Positions 8,394-17,493 are shown, counted from the stretch's first letter. The stretch is 64,000 nucleotides of DNA from Anderseniella sp963700895 (GCA_963700895.1 CAVOZI010000016.1:62001-126000), one strand, 5' to 3'. Numbers and translations are program-made. The notes: generated from the sequence alone by a model not told the origin.

Positions 8394-9467
8394 ATGACCG
8401 GGCTCTCTGAACTTGAAAACAAATTGATCGCCGCCGTGAACGACGCGGGCGACGAAGCCGCCCTGGACGAGGTGCGGGTATCGGCGCTGGGCAAGAAGGG
8501 CGTGATCTCCGAGCAGATGAAGACGCTCGGCCAGATGGACCCGGAGGCGCGCAAGACTGCCGGCCAGGCGCTCAACGCGCTGAAGGACAAGGTGGCCGAC
8601 GCCATCGCGGAGCGCTCTGCCTCGCTGCGCGACGCAGCCCTTGAAGCGCGGCTGTCGAACGAATTCGACGATGTCACCCTGCCGGTGCGGCCGGAGCTCA
8701 AGGGCTCGGTGCATCCGGTCTCCCAGGTCTGGGAGGAAGTGGTGCAGATCTTCGGCGACATGGGCTTTGCCGTGGCAGAGGGTCCGCACATCGAGACCGA
8801 CTGGTACAATTTCGGCGCGCTGAACATTCCGGAAGATCACCCGGCGCGGCAGGAGCACGACACGTTCTACTTCAACCCGAGGGAAGACGGCTCACGCAGG
8901 GTGCTGCGCACCCACACCTCGCCGGTGCAGATCCGCACCATGGAGAAGTCGGCACCGCCGATCCGCATCATCGCACCGGGGCGCACGTTCCGCTGCGACT
9001 CGGACCAAACCCACACGCCGATGTTCCACCAGGTCGAGGGGCTGGTGCTGGACGAGGCAACGCACCTCGGCCACCTGAAATGGTGCCTGGAGGAATTCTG
9101 CAAGGCGTTCTTCGAGGTGAACGAAGTGAAGATGCGGTTCCGCGCCTCGCACTTCCCGTTCACCGAGCCGTCCATGGAAGTGGACATCAACTACTCGGTC
9201 GAGAACGGCCAGGTGAAGATCGGCACCGGCAACAAGTGGATGGAAATCCTCGGCTCCGGCATGGTGCACCCCAAGGTGATCGCCGCCGGCGGGCTTGACC
9301 CGGACAAGGTGCAAGGCTTCGCCTTCGGCATGGGCATCGACCGCATCGCCATGCTGAAGTACGGCATCCCGGACCTGCGCGCCTTCTTCGAGGCGGACCT
9401 GCGCTGGCTGCGCCATTACGGGTTCTCCGCCCTCAATGTTCCGACCCTGCCGGGAGGCCTGTCATGA
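8394..9467 (+). CDS. pheS: phenylalanyl-tRNA synthetase alpha subunit
   Basis: A 357-residue protein from ATG 8394, preceded by GAAAGAGAAAAC. The N-terminal helical arm (about residues 1-85) is followed by the class II catalytic core with the class II motifs (WEEVVQIFGDMGF, then PGRTFRCDSDQTHTPMFHQ, and FGMGIDRIAMLKYGIPDLR near the end). It makes Phe-tRNA as an (alpha-beta)2 enzyme with PheT. The frame is open far upstream, but those residues overlap rplT in another frame and are not PheS-like. The stop overlaps the pheT start as ATGA, implying translational coupling. Confidence 0.97.
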   Translation: MTGLSELENKLIAAVNDAGDEAALDEVRVSALGKKGVISEQMKTLGQMDPEARKTAGQALNALKDKVADAIAERSASLRDAALEARLSNEFDDVTLPVRPELKGSVHPVSQVWEEVVQIFGDMGFAVAEGPHIETDWYNFGALNIPEDHPARQEHDTFYFNPREDGSRRVLRTHTSPVQIRTMEKSAPPIRIIAPGRTFRCDSDQTHTPMFHQVEGLVLDEATHLGHLKWCLEEFCKAFFEVNEVKMRFRASHFPFTEPSMEVDINYSVENGQVKIGTGNKWMEILGSGMVHPKVIAAGGLDPDKVQGFAFGMGIDRIAMLKYGIPDLRAFFEADLRWLRHYGFSALNVPTLPGGLS

Positions 9468-11866
9468 AGTTCACGCTGAAGTGGCTCAAGGAGCATCTGG
9501 AGACCGATGCGTCGATCGAGGAGATCTGTGACGGGCTGATCGGTGTCGGCCTCGAGGTCGAAGGCGTCGAGGACCAGGCGTCGGCACTGGCGGCGTTCAC
9601 CGTGTGCCGGGTCAAGGAAGCGCGCCAGCACCCCAATGCCGACCGGTTGCGGGTGTGCGACGTGGAAACCAGGGACGGGCTGGTGCAGGTTGTCTGCGGC
9701 GCACCGAACGCTCGCACCGGCCTTGTCGGCATCTTCGCCGCACCGGGTACGCACGTGCCGGGCACCGGCGTCGACCTTGAAGTCGGCACCATCCGCGGCG
9801 TCGAGTCGGCCGGCATGCTGTGCTCCGAGCGCGAGCTGATGATCTCGGACAGCCACGACGGCATCATCGACTTGCATGGCGACTTCGAGATCGGCATGAG
9901 CGCGGCCGAAGCGCTGGGCCTTGACGATCCGGTCATCGATGTGGCGATCACGCCGAACCGGCCGGACGCGCTGGGTGTGCACGGCATCGCACGCGACCTT
10001 GCCGCCAAGGGACTGGGCAGGCTCAAGCCGCTGAACGTGCCGCAGATCAAGGGCAACCATGCCTCGCCGATCAACGTGGAGCTGCGCTTCGACAAGGACA
10101 CGGCCGACGCGTGCTCGATGTTCGTGGGCCGCCATATCAAGGGCGTGAAGAACGGCCCGTCGCCGGACTGGCTGCAGCGCCGCCTGCTGGCCATCGGCCT
10201 TCGCCCCATCTCGGCGCTGGTGGACATCACAAACTACATCACCTTCGGCTATGGCCGTCCGCTTCACGTGTTCGACGCCAACAAGGTGAAGGGCACCATT
10301 CATGCCCGACTCGCCAAGCCGGGTGAGACGCTCGAAGCGCTGGACGGCAAGACCTATACACTCGACGAGACGATGACCGTCATCGCCGACGACAATGGCG
10401 CCGAAGGCATTGCCGGCATCATCGGCGGCGAGGTGTCGGGCTGCGACGAGACCACCACGGAGGTGTTCATCGAGGCGGCCTATTTCGACCCGGTGCGTAC
10501 CGCCGCCACGGGCCGCAAGCTGGGCATCATCACCGATGCGCGCTACCGGTTCGAGCGCGGCGTGGATCCGGCCTTCGTCGAGGCAGGCGCGCAGCTTTGT
10601 ACGCAGATGATCCTCGACCTGTGCGGCGGCGAGCCGTCGGAACTGGTGATCGCAGGCGGGGCACCCCTGAACGAGCGCTCCTTCAACCTGCGTAAGACGC
10701 GGGTCAAATCGCTGGCCGGCATCGACGTACCCGTCGAGCGGCAGATCGCCATCCTGACCGATCTGGGCTTCAAGGTTTCGGACAAGGACAGCGTGCTTGA
10801 ATGCGCCGTTCCGAGCTGGCGGCCAGACGTGCATGGCGAAGCTGACCTCGTTGAAGAAGTTGCGCGCATCGCCGGGCTGGACAACGTCAAGCCGGTTGCC
10901 ATGCCGCGCCCGCACGATGTCGCAAAGCCGGTGCTCACGCCGCGCCAGAAACGGATGCTGGCGTCGCGGCGCACGCTTGCGGCGCGTGGCCTCAACGAAG
11001 CCGTCACCTGGTCTTTCCTGCCCGAGGCGCACGCAAAGCTGTTCGGCGGCGGCCAGCCGGAGCTCAAGCTCGCCAACCCGATCTCGTCGGAACTTTCCGA
11101 CATGCGCCCGTCGCTGCTGGCCAACCTGGTGGCTGCGGTTGGCCGCAATCTCGACCGCGGCCAGGCCAATCTGGCGCTCTTCGAGGTGGGCCAGGCCTAT
11201 GCGGGCGACAGGCCGGAAGACGAAACGCTCCGGGCAGCCGGGGTTCGGCGCGGCCAGAGCAGCACCCGGCACTGGGCCGAGCGCCCACGTGCCGTGGACC
11301 TCTACGACGCCAAGGCGGACCTGATGGCCACCCTTGAAGCAGCCGGTGCGCCGGTGGCTTCGGTGCAGGTGGTGCAGGGCGCGCCGGACTGGTTCCATCC
11401 GGGCCGGTCAGGCACCGTGCAACTCGGACCCAAGAACCAGCTTGGCTGGTTTGGCGAGGTGCATCCGAAGGTGTTGCGCGAGATGGACGTCAAGGGTCCG
11501 CTGGTGGCGTTCGAGATGGTACTCGACAATATTCCGGAGCCGAAACAATCTGCCACGGCGCGGCCGGCGCTCGAGACGCAGGACCTGCTGCCCGTCAAGC
11601 GCGACTTCGCCTTCGTGGCGGATGCGCGGGTAGCGGCGGACAAGTTCATCCGGGCGGCGAAGGGCGCCGACAAGGCACTGATCACCGATGTGACGGTGTT
11701 CGACGTGTTTGCCGGCGGCAACCTGGGCGAAGGCCAGCGGTCGCTCGCGCTGGAGGTGACGCTTCAGCCGAAGGAAAAGACCCTCACCGACGAGGAAATC
11801 GACGCGGTGTCAAAGGCGGTCGTGGCAGCCGTGACCAAGGCGACGGGCGCGAGCTTGCGTGGGTAA
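9464..11866 (+). CDS. pheT: phenylalanyl-tRNA synthetase beta subunit
   Basis: An 800-residue full-length PheT. In order: an EMAP/tRNA-binding domain (about 40-150, VCRVKEARQHPNADRLRVC), the B3/B4 editing domain (around 210-380), B5 (around 400-475), the catalytic-like domain (about 490-690) and the C-terminal FDX-ACB anticodon-binding domain (about 705-800, beginning LLPVKRDFAFVAD). It overlaps pheS by four bases (ATGA). The subunit binds tRNA-Phe and hydrolyses Tyr-tRNA-Phe. A long open frame on the opposite strand is only a shadow of its GC-rich codons. Confidence 0.97.
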   Translation: MKFTLKWLKEHLETDASIEEICDGLIGVGLEVEGVEDQASALAAFTVCRVKEARQHPNADRLRVCDVETRDGLVQVVCGAPNARTGLVGIFAAPGTHVPGTGVDLEVGTIRGVESAGMLCSERELMISDSHDGIIDLHGDFEIGMSAAEALGLDDPVIDVAITPNRPDALGVHGIARDLAAKGLGRLKPLNVPQIKGNHASPINVELRFDKDTADACSMFVGRHIKGVKNGPSPDWLQRRLLAIGLRPISALVDITNYITFGYGRPLHVFDANKVKGTIHARLAKPGETLEALDGKTYTLDETMTVIADDNGAEGIAGIIGGEVSGCDETTTEVFIEAAYFDPVRTAATGRKLGIITDARYRFERGVDPAFVEAGAQLCTQMILDLCGGEPSELVIAGGAPLNERSFNLRKTRVKSLAGIDVPVERQIAILTDLGFKVSDKDSVLECAVPSWRPDVHGEADLVEEVARIAGLDNVKPVAMPRPHDVAKPVLTPRQKRMLASRRTLAARGLNEAVTWSFLPEAHAKLFGGGQPELKLANPISSELSDMRPSLLANLVAAVGRNLDRGQANLALFEVGQAYAGDRPEDETLRAAGVRRGQSSTRHWAERPRAVDLYDAKADLMATLEAAGAPVASVQVVQGAPDWFHPGRSGTVQLGPKNQLGWFGEVHPKVLREMDVKGPLVAFEMVLDNIPEPKQSATARPALETQDLLPVKRDFAFVADARVAADKFIRAAKGADKALITDVTVFDVFAGGNLGEGQRSLALEVTLQPKEKTLTDEEIDAVSKAVVAAVTKATGASLRG

Positions 11867-11899
11867 TGCAACGATCGCTTGCGTCCCCGCCACCGCGCC

Positions 11900-11924
11900 G
11901 TGCCCCGGAGCCAGTCCGGGGCAC
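11900..11924. terminator. hairpin between convergent pheT and msrA
   Basis: A perfect 10-base stem, GTGCCCCGGA (11900-11909) with TCCGGGGCAC (11915-11924), around a five-base loop. There is no T run, but the position between two gene ends fits a shared terminator. Confidence 0.55.
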
Positions 11925-11942
11925 ACGCAAGCAGGTTAATTC

Positions 11943-12605
11943 CTACTCTGCCGCCTGCACGCCCGTGCCAACCGGGCACGACACGCCGGTGCCGCCAAGG
12001 CCGCAATAGCCCATCGGGTTCTTGGCCAGGTACTGCTGGTGGTAGTCCTCGGCGAAGAAGAACTCGTCCGCCGCGAGGATCTCGGTGGTGATTGCCGGGA
12101 AGCCACGTACCTCCAGCGCCTTCTGGTAGGCAGTCTTCGACGCAAGGGCCGCATCGCGCTGGGCCTCGCTGGTCCAGTAGATGCCCGAGCGGTACTGCGT
12201 GCCGACATCGTTGCCCTGGCGCATGCCCTGCGTCGGATCATGCGACTCCCAGAACACTTTCAGCAGTTCCTCGTAGGACACCTTGGCCGGATCGTAAACG
12301 GCCATCACCGCCTCGGCATGGCCGGTGCGGCCGGAGCATACTTCCTGGTAGGTGGGGTTGGGGGTGAGCCCGGCAATGTTGCCCACCGCCGTCACCCAGA
12401 CGCCGGGCACCTGCCAGAACTGGCGCTCTGCGCCCCAGTAACAACCGAGCGCGAAATAGGCCACTTCAAAGCCTGCAGGGTACGGCCCCTTGATCGGGTT
12501 GCGATTGACGAAGTGGCTCTTTGCCGTCGGGATCGGATGGGCGCGGCCCGGCAGGGCTTCTTCCGGGGAGGGCAATTCAAGCTTCTTGCGCATGAAACCA
12601 AACAT
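11943..12605 (-). CDS. msrA: peptide-methionine (S)-S-oxide reductase
   Basis: A 220-residue MsrA, which repairs oxidised methionine in proteins using thioredoxin. The catalytic motif is G-C-Y-W-G with Cys55, where most family members have G-C-F-W-G. The usual YAGG after VTAVG reads NIAG here. The C-terminus carries the recycling cysteines in GYCGLGGTGVSCPVG, as in the longer E. coli-type enzyme. The N-terminal 40 residues also match the long form. It is a single-gene unit convergent with pheT. Confidence 0.95.
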   Translation of the reverse strand: MFGFMRKKLELPSPEEALPGRAHPIPTAKSHFVNRNPIKGPYPAGFEVAYFALGCYWGAERQFWQVPGVWVTAVGNIAGLTPNPTYQEVCSGRTGHAEAVMAVYDPAKVSYEELLKVFWESHDPTQGMRQGNDVGTQYRSGIYWTSEAQRDAALASKTAYQKALEVRGFPAITTEILAADEFFFAEDYHQQYLAKNPMGYCGLGGTGVSCPVGTGVQAAE

Positions 12606-12698
12606 GGGAGGTCACCTTCATAAACTTGCGATGACACTCATGTTGGCACGTGCAGCGCCGGACACAAGAGGCTCGTGCAATCACGTTTCCGGCAGACG

Positions 12699-14225
12699 CT
12701 ATTGCGGCTCGACGCCGCGGCCCACGACAATTCGTTGCTGCAGTACGGGCGCCACCTGTTGCGCCTGTGCAAGCGTGGTCATGATCAGCTCGGCCATCAA
12801 CTTGGCATCGGTATCACCAACGATGCGGCGGGCCTGTTTCAGCACCTCGTAACCGTCACCGCCTCGGGCCAGGAAATCGTTGGTGACGAGGGTGTAGGTT
12901 GTTGTGTCATCGAGCGCCTTTCCGTCAACGTTGACAGTGACAACGCGGCTGCCCGCTGGCCGGGTCACGTCGGCGCGGATGGTCAGCCCCGACACCTGCG
13001 GAAAGGCGCCGGTGAGCCGCTCTGCCCTGGCAAAGGCTTGTTCCAGCATGGTGCGCAATTCGGCGCCAGCAACCTGCAGCACGAAAGCCTTGTTGCCGAA
13101 CGGCAGTTCGCGCAGCACGTCCCGGCGGGTCAGTTCAGCGCCCGCATCGTAGACACGGTTACCGCGGAAGCCGCCACCATTGATGACCGCAATGTCGGCG
13201 CCCGTGGCGCTGCGCAAGGCGTCGGCGAACAGGTTGCCGATGGCGGCCTCGCCGCCGCGCACGGCGGCATTGCGGCTGTCGAGCGGGGTCGCAGTGCGGG
13301 TCAGCGGGCGGTCGAGTTGCTCAGACAGCTTGGCCTCGTAGGCCGCCACGCGAGCCGCCATGTCAGGATCAGGTTCGACCGTGGCCGTGTCGATGACGCG
13401 GAAATTCGGCCACCAGGCGACGCGACGCTGCCCGTCCTTGTCCGTCACTTCCACGTCCACATCGACGGCCACCACGTACCAGCCGTCCTGCATGGCCTCT
13501 GCGAAGGCGGTGCGGCCATCATAGGATAGCAGCAGGTCATGATCGTCGCCGGACAGGATGATGCCGGCAGCCCCCTCGCGGATCAGCTGCATGTCGATGT
13601 TGCGCGGGGCATGAACGACGTGCACCACGAGATCGGCGCCGGCATTGCGCAGGCGGGAGGCGGCGGTCAGCGTCCCGTCCAGCGTGGGGGTGAACCTGAG
13701 CTCTCCCGGCGATGACCGTGTCACCGAATCCTCCGCCGTAAACCCGGCCAGCCCGACCCTGATGCCCTCCAGCTCGATGAGCCGGTCAGCAACGACGCCG
13801 GCAAGCGGCTTGCCGGCTTCATCCGCCAGGTTGCCTGCGAGCACCGGGAACTTCGCTTCCGCCATGCGCGCCCTGAACACGTCCGGGCCGAAGTCGAACT
13901 CGTGGTTGCCGGGCACGAAGGCATCGAGGCCCAGCTGATTGAGCAGGTCGATCATGTGGGCGCCCTGGTCGAGGCCTGACATCAGCGACGGAGAAATGGC
14001 GTCGCCGGCGTGGACCGCAATGACGTTGGCGTTGCGCTGGCGTTCCTGCCGGATGACGGCGGCCACCCTGGCAAGGCCGCCGCGGCCGTTCGCGCCCGGC
14101 GACATTTCGTAGATGTCGCACACCAGCAACAGCGTGATGCGGACCTTGTGTGCATCCGCCAGCGCCGGCACCGACAGGACCATGGCGATGGCGAGGACGG
14201 CAAGGCAACGCAGGTAGTGTCTCAT
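12699..14225 (-). CDS. periplasmic bifunctional metallophosphatase / 5'-nucleotidase
   Basis: A 508-residue secreted enzyme from ATG 14225: signal peptide with cleavage near ALADA, a calcineurin-like metallophosphoesterase domain (to about residue 300) and a C-terminal 5'-nucleotidase domain (NGGGFRGNRVYD, later TNDFLARGGDGY). Catalytic GNHEFD is intact. The first metal motif reads CDIYEM: Asp is kept, but the usual Asn is Cys and the His is Tyr. The later motif is SGDDHD, not SGHDHD. The Tyr and Asp changes are, as far as I recall, shared by a subfamily in rhizobia, so this is probably an active variant. A longer in-frame start at 14276 would hide the signal peptide and is rejected. Confidence 0.85.
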   Translation of the reverse strand: MRHYLRCLAVLAIAMVLSVPALADAHKVRITLLLVCDIYEMSPGANGRGGLARVAAVIRQERQRNANVIAVHAGDAISPSLMSGLDQGAHMIDLLNQLGLDAFVPGNHEFDFGPDVFRARMAEAKFPVLAGNLADEAGKPLAGVVADRLIELEGIRVGLAGFTAEDSVTRSSPGELRFTPTLDGTLTAASRLRNAGADLVVHVVHAPRNIDMQLIREGAAGIILSGDDHDLLLSYDGRTAFAEAMQDGWYVVAVDVDVEVTDKDGQRRVAWWPNFRVIDTATVEPDPDMAARVAAYEAKLSEQLDRPLTRTATPLDSRNAAVRGGEAAIGNLFADALRSATGADIAVINGGGFRGNRVYDAGAELTRRDVLRELPFGNKAFVLQVAGAELRTMLEQAFARAERLTGAFPQVSGLTIRADVTRPAGSRVVTVNVDGKALDDTTTYTLVTNDFLARGGDGYEVLKQARRIVGDTDAKLMAELIMTTLAQAQQVAPVLQQRIVVGRGVEPQ

Positions 14226-14415
14226 CAGGTTGTTTCCAATCAGCCGGCTCGAGTTGCGACGCAGGTCCCGAGTCATGCGTTTTCGGCAAGGTCAGGTTGT
14301 CCAATATCCGGATGGACCGCAAGTCCGCCGCGCCATAACATCTGACCTGTTCCGCCTGCCAGGTTTGCGCAGGTCAATCCCTGTTACGGAAACCTGTCAA
14401 TGAGCGTCTCTCCCC

Positions 14416-15327
14416 ATGTCGCTTGACCGGGCGGCGCCGCTCGTTGGCGGCGAAGACGTGCGGCGGCCTGACAATCTTCGCGGCCTTGCGCTGATGGCGC
14501 TGGCGTTCGCCCTGTTCTCCGCGTCGGACGCGCAGGTGAAGCTTCTGACCAGCGAGTTTCACCCGGTGCAGATCGTCTGGACCCGCCAGCTGGGACTGCT
14601 GTCTGGCGTCATCGTGCTGCTGATGGTCAAGGGGACGGCGGTTCTCGCCACCTCGCACCTCGGATTGCAACTGATACGCGGCATGCTGGCTGTCACCTCG
14701 GCAGCGGCGTTCATCTTCGGGCTCAAGTACGTGCCGCTGGCCGACGCGGTTTCGGTGACGTTTCTCGCGCCGCTGCTCGTCACAATCTTCAGCGCACTGC
14801 TGCTCAAGGAGAAGATAGGGCCGCGGCGGCTGATTGCCGTGGGCATCGGGTTCATCGGCACGCTGATCGTGATCCGGCCGGGCTTCGGCCAGGTGCATCC
14901 GGCCGTCATGCTCGTGGTGCTGGCGGCAACGGCGTTCGCCTTGCGGCAGGTGGTGTCACGGCTGCTGGCTTCGTCGGACAATACCGCAACCACCGTGGCC
15001 TATACGGCCATTGCCAGCTTCGCGATGCTGTCGCTGCCGCTGGCGCTGTTCTGGAAGACGCCGGAGACCGGCTGGCAGATTGCGCTGCTGGCCGGCATGG
15101 CGATATCGGCGGCGCTGGGCGAGCTGATGGTGATCAAGGCGCTGCAAATTGCCGAGGCGAGTGTGGTGACGCCGATGCACTACACGCTGATCGTCTGGGC
15201 CACGCTTTATGGCTGGCTGCTGTTCGGCCAGTTACCCGACATGTGGACGTGGGTGGGCGCAGCCATCATCGTGGCAACCGGGCTCTACATCATGAACCGG
15301 GAACGGAGGCTGAAACGGCAAGGCTAG
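14416..15327 (+). CDS. EamA-family (DMT) transporter
   Basis: A 303-residue integral membrane protein with about ten hydrophobic helices arranged as two EamA repeats (about 22-155 and 165-295), the standard drug/metabolite transporter layout. The N-terminal 20 residues are hydrophilic and the C-terminus ends in a basic tail (RERRLKRQG). It is divergent from the nucleotidase gene with a 190-base spacer. The transported solute cannot be predicted from sequence. Confidence 0.9.
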   Translation: MSLDRAAPLVGGEDVRRPDNLRGLALMALAFALFSASDAQVKLLTSEFHPVQIVWTRQLGLLSGVIVLLMVKGTAVLATSHLGLQLIRGMLAVTSAAAFIFGLKYVPLADAVSVTFLAPLLVTIFSALLLKEKIGPRRLIAVGIGFIGTLIVIRPGFGQVHPAVMLVVLAATAFALRQVVSRLLASSDNTATTVAYTAIASFAMLSLPLALFWKTPETGWQIALLAGMAISAALGELMVIKALQIAEASVVTPMHYTLIVWATLYGWLLFGQLPDMWTWVGAAIIVATGLYIMNRERRLKRQG

Positions 15328-15351
15328 AGCCCGCAGCCCTGTGACCTTATG

Positions 15352-15369
15352 CGCCCCGCGCCCGGGGCG
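15352..15369. terminator. GC-rich hairpin after the EamA gene
   Basis: CGCCCCG (15352-15358) pairs with CGGGGCG (15363-15369) around a four-base loop, 25 bases after the EamA stop and just before the end of the convergent DUF6481 gene. There is no T run. Confidence 0.45.
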
Positions 15370-15391
15370 TCAGGGCCGCCTGGCGGAATGC

Positions 15392-15772
15392 TTACCGCTG
15401 TCTAGCCTTGCGATCAGCGTAGCGCCGGTCGCGCTCGGCCTTGCGGGCGGCCTCGTCCTCGATAACGCGGGCGATGCGTTTGCTCTCAGCCACTTCACGT
15501 GCTTCGATATCGGCCTTTGCGGCAGCGTCTGCTGCTGCCTGACGTTCGGCGATCTCGGCCTGAACGCGCTCCTGCTCCTCGAGTTTCGCCTTATCTCGCG
15601 CGGCCCGAAGTTCCTGCTTCGCCTTAGCTGCGGCCATACGTTCTTGCTGCCGTGCAAGCCGGGTTGGTTCGGCGGCTTCCATTGCAGCACGATAATTCTG
15701 AAGGCGGGCAGCCTTTGCCTCGGCGGCCGCATTGCGGCGCTCGGAGAGGTCATTGTCCTTGATATTTTTCAA
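15392..15772 (-). CDS. DUF6481 family protein
   Basis: A 126-residue, almost entirely alpha-helical protein rich in Ala, Glu, Lys and Arg, starting MKNIKDNDLSERRNAAAEAK, the hallmark of the DUF6481 family of Alphaproteobacteria. It has no signal peptide or membrane segment and ends in a basic tail (RRYADRKARQR). It follows the 73-residue gene at 15808-16029 by 35 bases and lies downstream of cspA on the same strand, so cotranscription is likely. The family has no known function; a nucleic-acid or cold-stress role is guessed from neighbours and charge. Confidence 0.8.
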   Translation of the reverse strand: MKNIKDNDLSERRNAAAEAKAARLQNYRAAMEAAEPTRLARQQERMAAAKAKQELRAARDKAKLEEQERVQAEIAERQAAADAAAKADIEAREVAESKRIARVIEDEAARKAERDRRYADRKARQR

Positions 15773-15807
15773 GTTTGTATCCGTTTGAAGTGTCGCAGGA
15801 TTGAAGA

Positions 15808-16029
15808 TCAGGCCGTGAGGGAGCGCTTCGAAATCAAAGTCGCGGTCTTGCGCGCGCGATCATCCGCTTCTTTTGCAAGACGGGCTTCCTTCAACCGTGC
15901 AGTATTTTCCTGGCGAGCCAGGATGATCATGTCGTGTTCTTCAACGGCACGGGTTCGCGCCAGAAACTGCGATTGAGTTTTCGTAAAGGCGCTTTCGGCC
16001 TGTTGGCGCGATTTGCTGTGTGTTTGCAT
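15808..16029 (-). CDS. small basic helical protein, unknown function
   Basis: A 73-residue protein from ATG 16029, preceded by AAGGACAACCATT. A start 18 codons further upstream is possible but lacks a ribosome site. The sequence is helical and charged (QFLARTRAVEEHDMI, ENTARLKEARLAKEADDRA) with no cysteines and no membrane segment. It sits between cspA and the DUF6481 gene, all on the reverse strand, and its second half resembles the repetitive charged helices of DUF6481 proteins. I recall similar small proteins in rhizobia but cannot name a family. Confidence 0.65.
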   Translation of the reverse strand: MQTHSKSRQQAESAFTKTQSQFLARTRAVEEHDMIILARQENTARLKEARLAKEADDRARKTATLISKRSLTA

Positions 16030-16159
16030 AATGGTTGTCCTTCCAACCGCTTCAGTGAATGGCAATGAAACAAAGCCGGGCAAGTTGCCCGACCTTGTTC
16101 GGTTTCATGCTCTCAACAGTGCCAGTACATCCGTGGTCAAGGGAAAGCAGATACCTGGT

Positions 16160-16369
16160 TCATGCAGCCTGGAGGTTGCAGGCCGCCATCTTGCCCGACT
16201 TGTTGTCGCGCTCCATGTCGTAGCCGATCTTCTGCCCTTGGACGATCTCGCGCATCCCGGCGCGCTCGACGGCAGAAATGTGGACGAATGCGTCAGCACC
16301 GCCGTTGTCCGGCTGAATGAAGCCGAAGCCCTTGGCGGAATTGAACCATTTTACTGTGCCAGTGGTCAT
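16160..16369 (-). CDS. cold-shock protein, CspA family
   Basis: A 69-residue single cold-shock domain starting MTTGTVKWFNSAKGFGFIQP, with RNP1 (KGFGFI) and RNP2 (DAFVHIS) motifs intact. It binds single-stranded RNA and DNA and acts as an RNA chaperone. ATG 16369 follows AAAGGGTTCATC; a longer frame upstream has no support. Two small charged proteins follow on the same strand. The roughly 130 bases upstream of its start probably form the structured 5' leader common for cold-shock mRNAs, but no specific element was recognised. Confidence 0.93.
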   Translation of the reverse strand: MTTGTVKWFNSAKGFGFIQPDNGGADAFVHISAVERAGMREIVQGQKIGYDMERDNKSGKMAACNLQAA

Positions 16370-16682
16370 GATGAACCCTTTCATAGCGTTTGATGAACCG
16401 CCACGCGAAAGCGGGGCAGTGATGATAACGATTTTTGAAAGGGAGGTTCGACTAGGGCGCGGTGCCAATCACGCGATAACTTTAGCTCAGCAAGCAAATA
16501 TCGGTGAGTATTAGATAGTCCTCACATCTGCCAATGTCAACCAGTCGTTATGCCCAGCTCCGGTCACGGCCCGGGATGGGCTCGTCCCGTCATCGGCAAA
16601 GGCGGCGACAATTTCGGGATAATGATGGCGGTGTGCGCAGTCCAGTGCGAACCCGTCTCCGTTGGCCAATACCCTGTTCCAC
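16370..16682. other. intergenic, no gene seen
   Basis: This stretch between cspA and the repeat-coding segment holds the cspA promoter and leader and no convincing gene. Composition is mixed and frames are short. Confidence 0.5.
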
Positions 16683-16842
16683 GGGAATTTACAGGGAATT
16701 TTCGCGCTTTCACCCGGAATTGAGGGTTTTTGACCAGAAAAAGTGGCAGTATATCAGTGCATTAGACGGAAAATTCCCTACTCCGGCGAACAGGGAATTT
16801 AATTCGTCGAACAGGGAATTTGCAGAAGTTAGCAGGGAATTT
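16683..16842 (+). repeat. GGGAATTT repeats encoding a possible NREF-type heptapeptide repeat
   Basis: GGGAATTT occurs five times, at 16683, 16694, 16793, 16814 and 16835; the last three are exactly 21 bases apart. In the forward frame that includes 16534-16989 these give a seven-residue repeat (Asn/Ser-Arg-Glu-Phe plus three residues). The frame has no ribosome site and no recognised domain. It looks like a fragment of a repeat-coding element that I recall from hypothetical proteins of Hyphomicrobiales; this cannot be verified here. Confidence 0.5.
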
Positions 16843-17019
16843 TTCAGCCCGAACAGGCAAAAGCCGAATTGCCAGTATTTTGCGGCAAGAAGCAGCCTGC
16901 AACTCGCTAACTCGGGTTGGATTCTCTCTTTGATCGAACGCAAGGCACTACGAAGGCGGATCTCGCACTATTCTCACTTGCTATCGTGAGAGCAGTTTCA
17001 GTCTCACCTCGTCTTGGAA

Positions 17020-17460
17020 ATGTCGATGTCTGAAAGTCTGATTGTCTGCACCAGCTGCGGCGGCGTAAACCGGATACCGGGTGACCGTTCTGCATTGGAC
17101 GCAAAGTGCGGCAAGTGCGGGTCGAGCCTGTTTGACGGTCATCCCAGGGACGTTTCCCAAGCCATTTTCGAGAAACAGATCAACCGCAGCACCGTTCCTG
17201 TCCTCATCGATGTCTGGGCGCCTTGGTGCGGCCCGTGCAAGATGATGGCGTCCGCCTTCGAAGCTGTCGCCCGCGAACTGGAACCACGGGTCCGCTTGAT
17301 CAAACTGAATTCGGATGAGCAGCAAACGGTGGCTGCGCAGCTGGGTATACGAAGCATTCCGACCCTCATCCTGTTTGCAGGTGGACGGGAAATTGCCAGA
17401 CGACCCGGGGCAATGTCGCAGCAGCAAATCCTGCAATGGGTCACGACCGAGAAGCCATAA
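17020..17460 (+). CDS. trxC: thioredoxin 2 (TrxC-type, zinc-ribbon thioredoxin)
   Basis: A 146-residue protein with an N-terminal zinc ribbon (Cys10, Cys13, Cys30, Cys33) followed by a thioredoxin fold with the active site W-C-G-P-C (Cys70 and Cys73) and the conserved cis-Pro loop SIPTLILF. This is the thioredoxin-2 architecture and length; such proteins reduce disulfides in the cytoplasm and are often induced by oxidative stress. In-frame TTG 17014 and ATG 17026 are alternative starts that barely change the product. It stands alone, with a hairpin terminator 34 bases after its stop. Confidence 0.93.
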   Translation: MSMSESLIVCTSCGGVNRIPGDRSALDAKCGKCGSSLFDGHPRDVSQAIFEKQINRSTVPVLIDVWAPWCGPCKMMASAFEAVARELEPRVRLIKLNSDEQQTVAAQLGIRSIPTLILFAGGREIARRPGAMSQQQILQWVTTEKP

Positions 17461-17493
17461 AGGCGCAGGTTTGCGAATAACTGCGATTAGTGT

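Noticed and set aside
9416..11398. 660-codon reverse frame across pheT
   Set aside because: Shadow of GC-rich pheT codons; no ribosome site and His/Arg-rich low-information composition.
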